Positions 32,813 through 33,415 of a DNA stretch of 33,415 nucleotides are shown here, piece after piece. Numbering within the stretch: position 1 is the first letter of the stretch; each line of letters begins with the position of its first letter. The position numbers were made by a program, and so were the translations under genes. The stretch is taken from NCBI GenBank assembly GCA_002495065.1, contig DADT01000008.1, forward strand, positions 51,524-84,938, in the 5' to 3' direction. The notes below the pieces were generated by a model. That model ran no database searches. It saw only the letters and a program-made list of their open reading frames with translations, and had not been told where the DNA came from. The stretch comes from Methanoregula sp. UBA471. GTDB lineage: Archaea > Halobacteriota > Methanomicrobia > Methanomicrobiales > Methanospirillaceae.

Positions 32813-33289
32813 ATGGCAGAAGTGGTCGAGGTTTTAGTACCCGGCGGAAAGGCTACCGCTGGTCCCCCATTGGGACCGTCGCTCGGACCACTCGGTATCA
32901 ACGTGAAGGCAGTTGTCGACGAGATCAACAAAAAGACCGCCTCATTCAACGGAATGCAGGTCCCGGTCAAGATCGAGGTCGACGCGAAGAAGGCGTTCAC
33001 CGTCACGGTGGGTATACCGCCCACTACGGCGCTCATCAAAAAAGAGGCGAATATCGAGAAAGGTTCCGCAGAGCCCAACGTCAAAGTGGTAGGGAATCTA
33101 CCATTTGAGGCCGCTGTCAGGATTGCCAACATGAAACTCGAGGGCATGCTCTCCTACGACCTGAAGACCGCGGTAAAAGAGGTCATCGGTACGTGCGTCA
33201 GCATGGGAGTTACGATTGACGGCCAGAAGGCAAAAGATGTCTTCGCCCTCATCAATGAAGGCAAGTACGACAGCGTTCTCGTGAAATAA
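32813..33289 (+). CDS. rplK: 50S ribosomal protein L11, archaeal type
   Basis: L11 sits at the GTPase centre of the large ribosomal subunit and binds 23S rRNA together with the L10/L12 stalk. The 158-residue protein shows the family start MAEVVEVLVPGGKATAGPPL, then GPSLGPLGINVKAVVDEINK, and a C-terminal domain with GTCVSMGVTIDGQKAKD. The C-terminal extension is typical of archaeal proteins. The ATG at 32813 is preferred to 32774 because it matches the family and has GGTG eight bases upstream. The order rplK-rplA is the normal archaeal one; spt5/secE, often upstream, are not present here. Confidence 0.96.
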   Translation: MAEVVEVLVPGGKATAGPPLGPSLGPLGINVKAVVDEINKKTASFNGMQVPVKIEVDAKKAFTVTVGIPPTTALIKKEANIEKGSAEPNVKVVGNLPFEAAVRIANMKLEGMLSYDLKTAVKEVIGTCVSMGVTIDGQKAKDVFALINEGKYDSVLVK

Positions 33290-33339
33290 CATGAGAAAAC
33301 CATAGGAGATCGGAAGGTCGCGAACTATGGAGGAATCTG

Positions 33340-33415
33340 ATGGTTGATAGGGCCAAAATTTTACAAGCCGTGAACACGGCGATTGAGAAGGCGCCAGAGC
33401 GTAAATTCTCTGAGA
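33340..33415 (+). CDS. rplA: 50S ribosomal protein L1, start only
   Basis: The first 25 codons read MVDRAKILQAVNTAIEKAPE and continue into the window edge. This matches the N-terminus of archaeal L1, the ribosomal L1-stalk protein. GGAGG lies six bases before the ATG. It starts 50 bases after rplK and would be followed outside the window by L10 and L12. L1 proteins repress their own operon in some archaea; I could not identify a binding site in the part visible. Confidence 0.88.
   Translation, partial: MVDRAKILQAVNTAIEKAPERKFSE

Noticed and set aside
1..33415. tRNA, rRNA, insertion sequence and CRISPR array
   Set aside because: I looked through the larger gaps by eye and saw no cloverleaf-like segment, transposase or regularly spaced repeats; a covariance-model scan would be needed to exclude small RNAs.

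Overview
The window looks like chromosome of a methanogenic archaeon, most likely order Methanomicrobiales (Methanoregula-like). Support: an archaeal-type L11 gene followed by the start of L1, a NifI1/NifI2-type PII pair, a Cys-rich DUF2769 protein, a PhoU protein with an AbrB-like N-terminus, AT-rich TATA-like boxes about 25-30 bases upstream of several starts, and mixed GGTGA/GAGG ribosome binding sites. Order-level placement is inference from gene content; no rRNA or mcr gene is present. I saw no tRNA, rRNA, insertion sequence or CRISPR array.

Layout. (1) 1-1949: four consecutive PII signal-protein genes, one canonical GlnK, one with a changed T-loop, then a NifI1-like/NifI2-like pair overlapping by ATGA. 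(2) 1950-6416: a gene-poor stretch with a dispersed repeat and a TPR gene relic, a DUF2769 protein, divergent glutamate dehydrogenase and lipoamide-dehydrogenase-like genes, then a second repeat copy. (3) 6417-15697: a 9-kb phosphate block. It has a divergent AbrB-PhoU regulator, pstS, a fused pstC-pstA, pstB and phoU, two ArsC/LMW-phosphatase genes (the second frameshifted), a small unknown gene, a second pstB-phoU pair preceded by a 24-codon relic of a pstA 3' end, and a convergent DUF47 (PhoU-like) gene. (4) 15698-19186: a third degenerate repeat copy, then small enzymes of bacterial flavour (DUF1428, PhnB-like VOC, glycolipid-binding DUF1089, Tag glycosylase, truncated AHSA1). (5) 19459-25648: membrane transport (SLC13-type permease with two RCK_C domains, P2-type cation ATPase, APC permease, DUF4405 protein). 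(6) 25759-29420: a 49-codon ORF, a VOC protein, an AlkZ-like winged-helix protein, a RibD/DHFR-like reductase, a frameshifted small gene and a methyltransferase. (7) 29421-32812: a long AT-rich gap, a lipoprotein with two tandem solute-binding domains plus a Cache-like domain, and a second gap with gene relics and a terminator-like hairpin. (8) 32813-end: rplK and the start of rplA.

How it works together. The left end is nitrogen control: PII proteins read 2-oxoglutarate and ATP/ADP, and the nearby glutamate dehydrogenase makes or uses 2-oxoglutarate, though no ammonium transporter or nitrogenase gene lies in the window. The centre is phosphate import and its control, enriched by duplication (two PstB, four PhoU-superfamily proteins) and by ArsC-like enzymes that could deal with arsenate entering through Pst. 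The most interesting signals are the four-PII array, the duplicated and partly decayed pst module, the PstC-PstA fusion, the repeat family with a decaying minus-strand reading frame, the double-SBP/Cache lipoprotein, and two single-base frameshifts in homopolymer runs that may be real decay or assembly errors.
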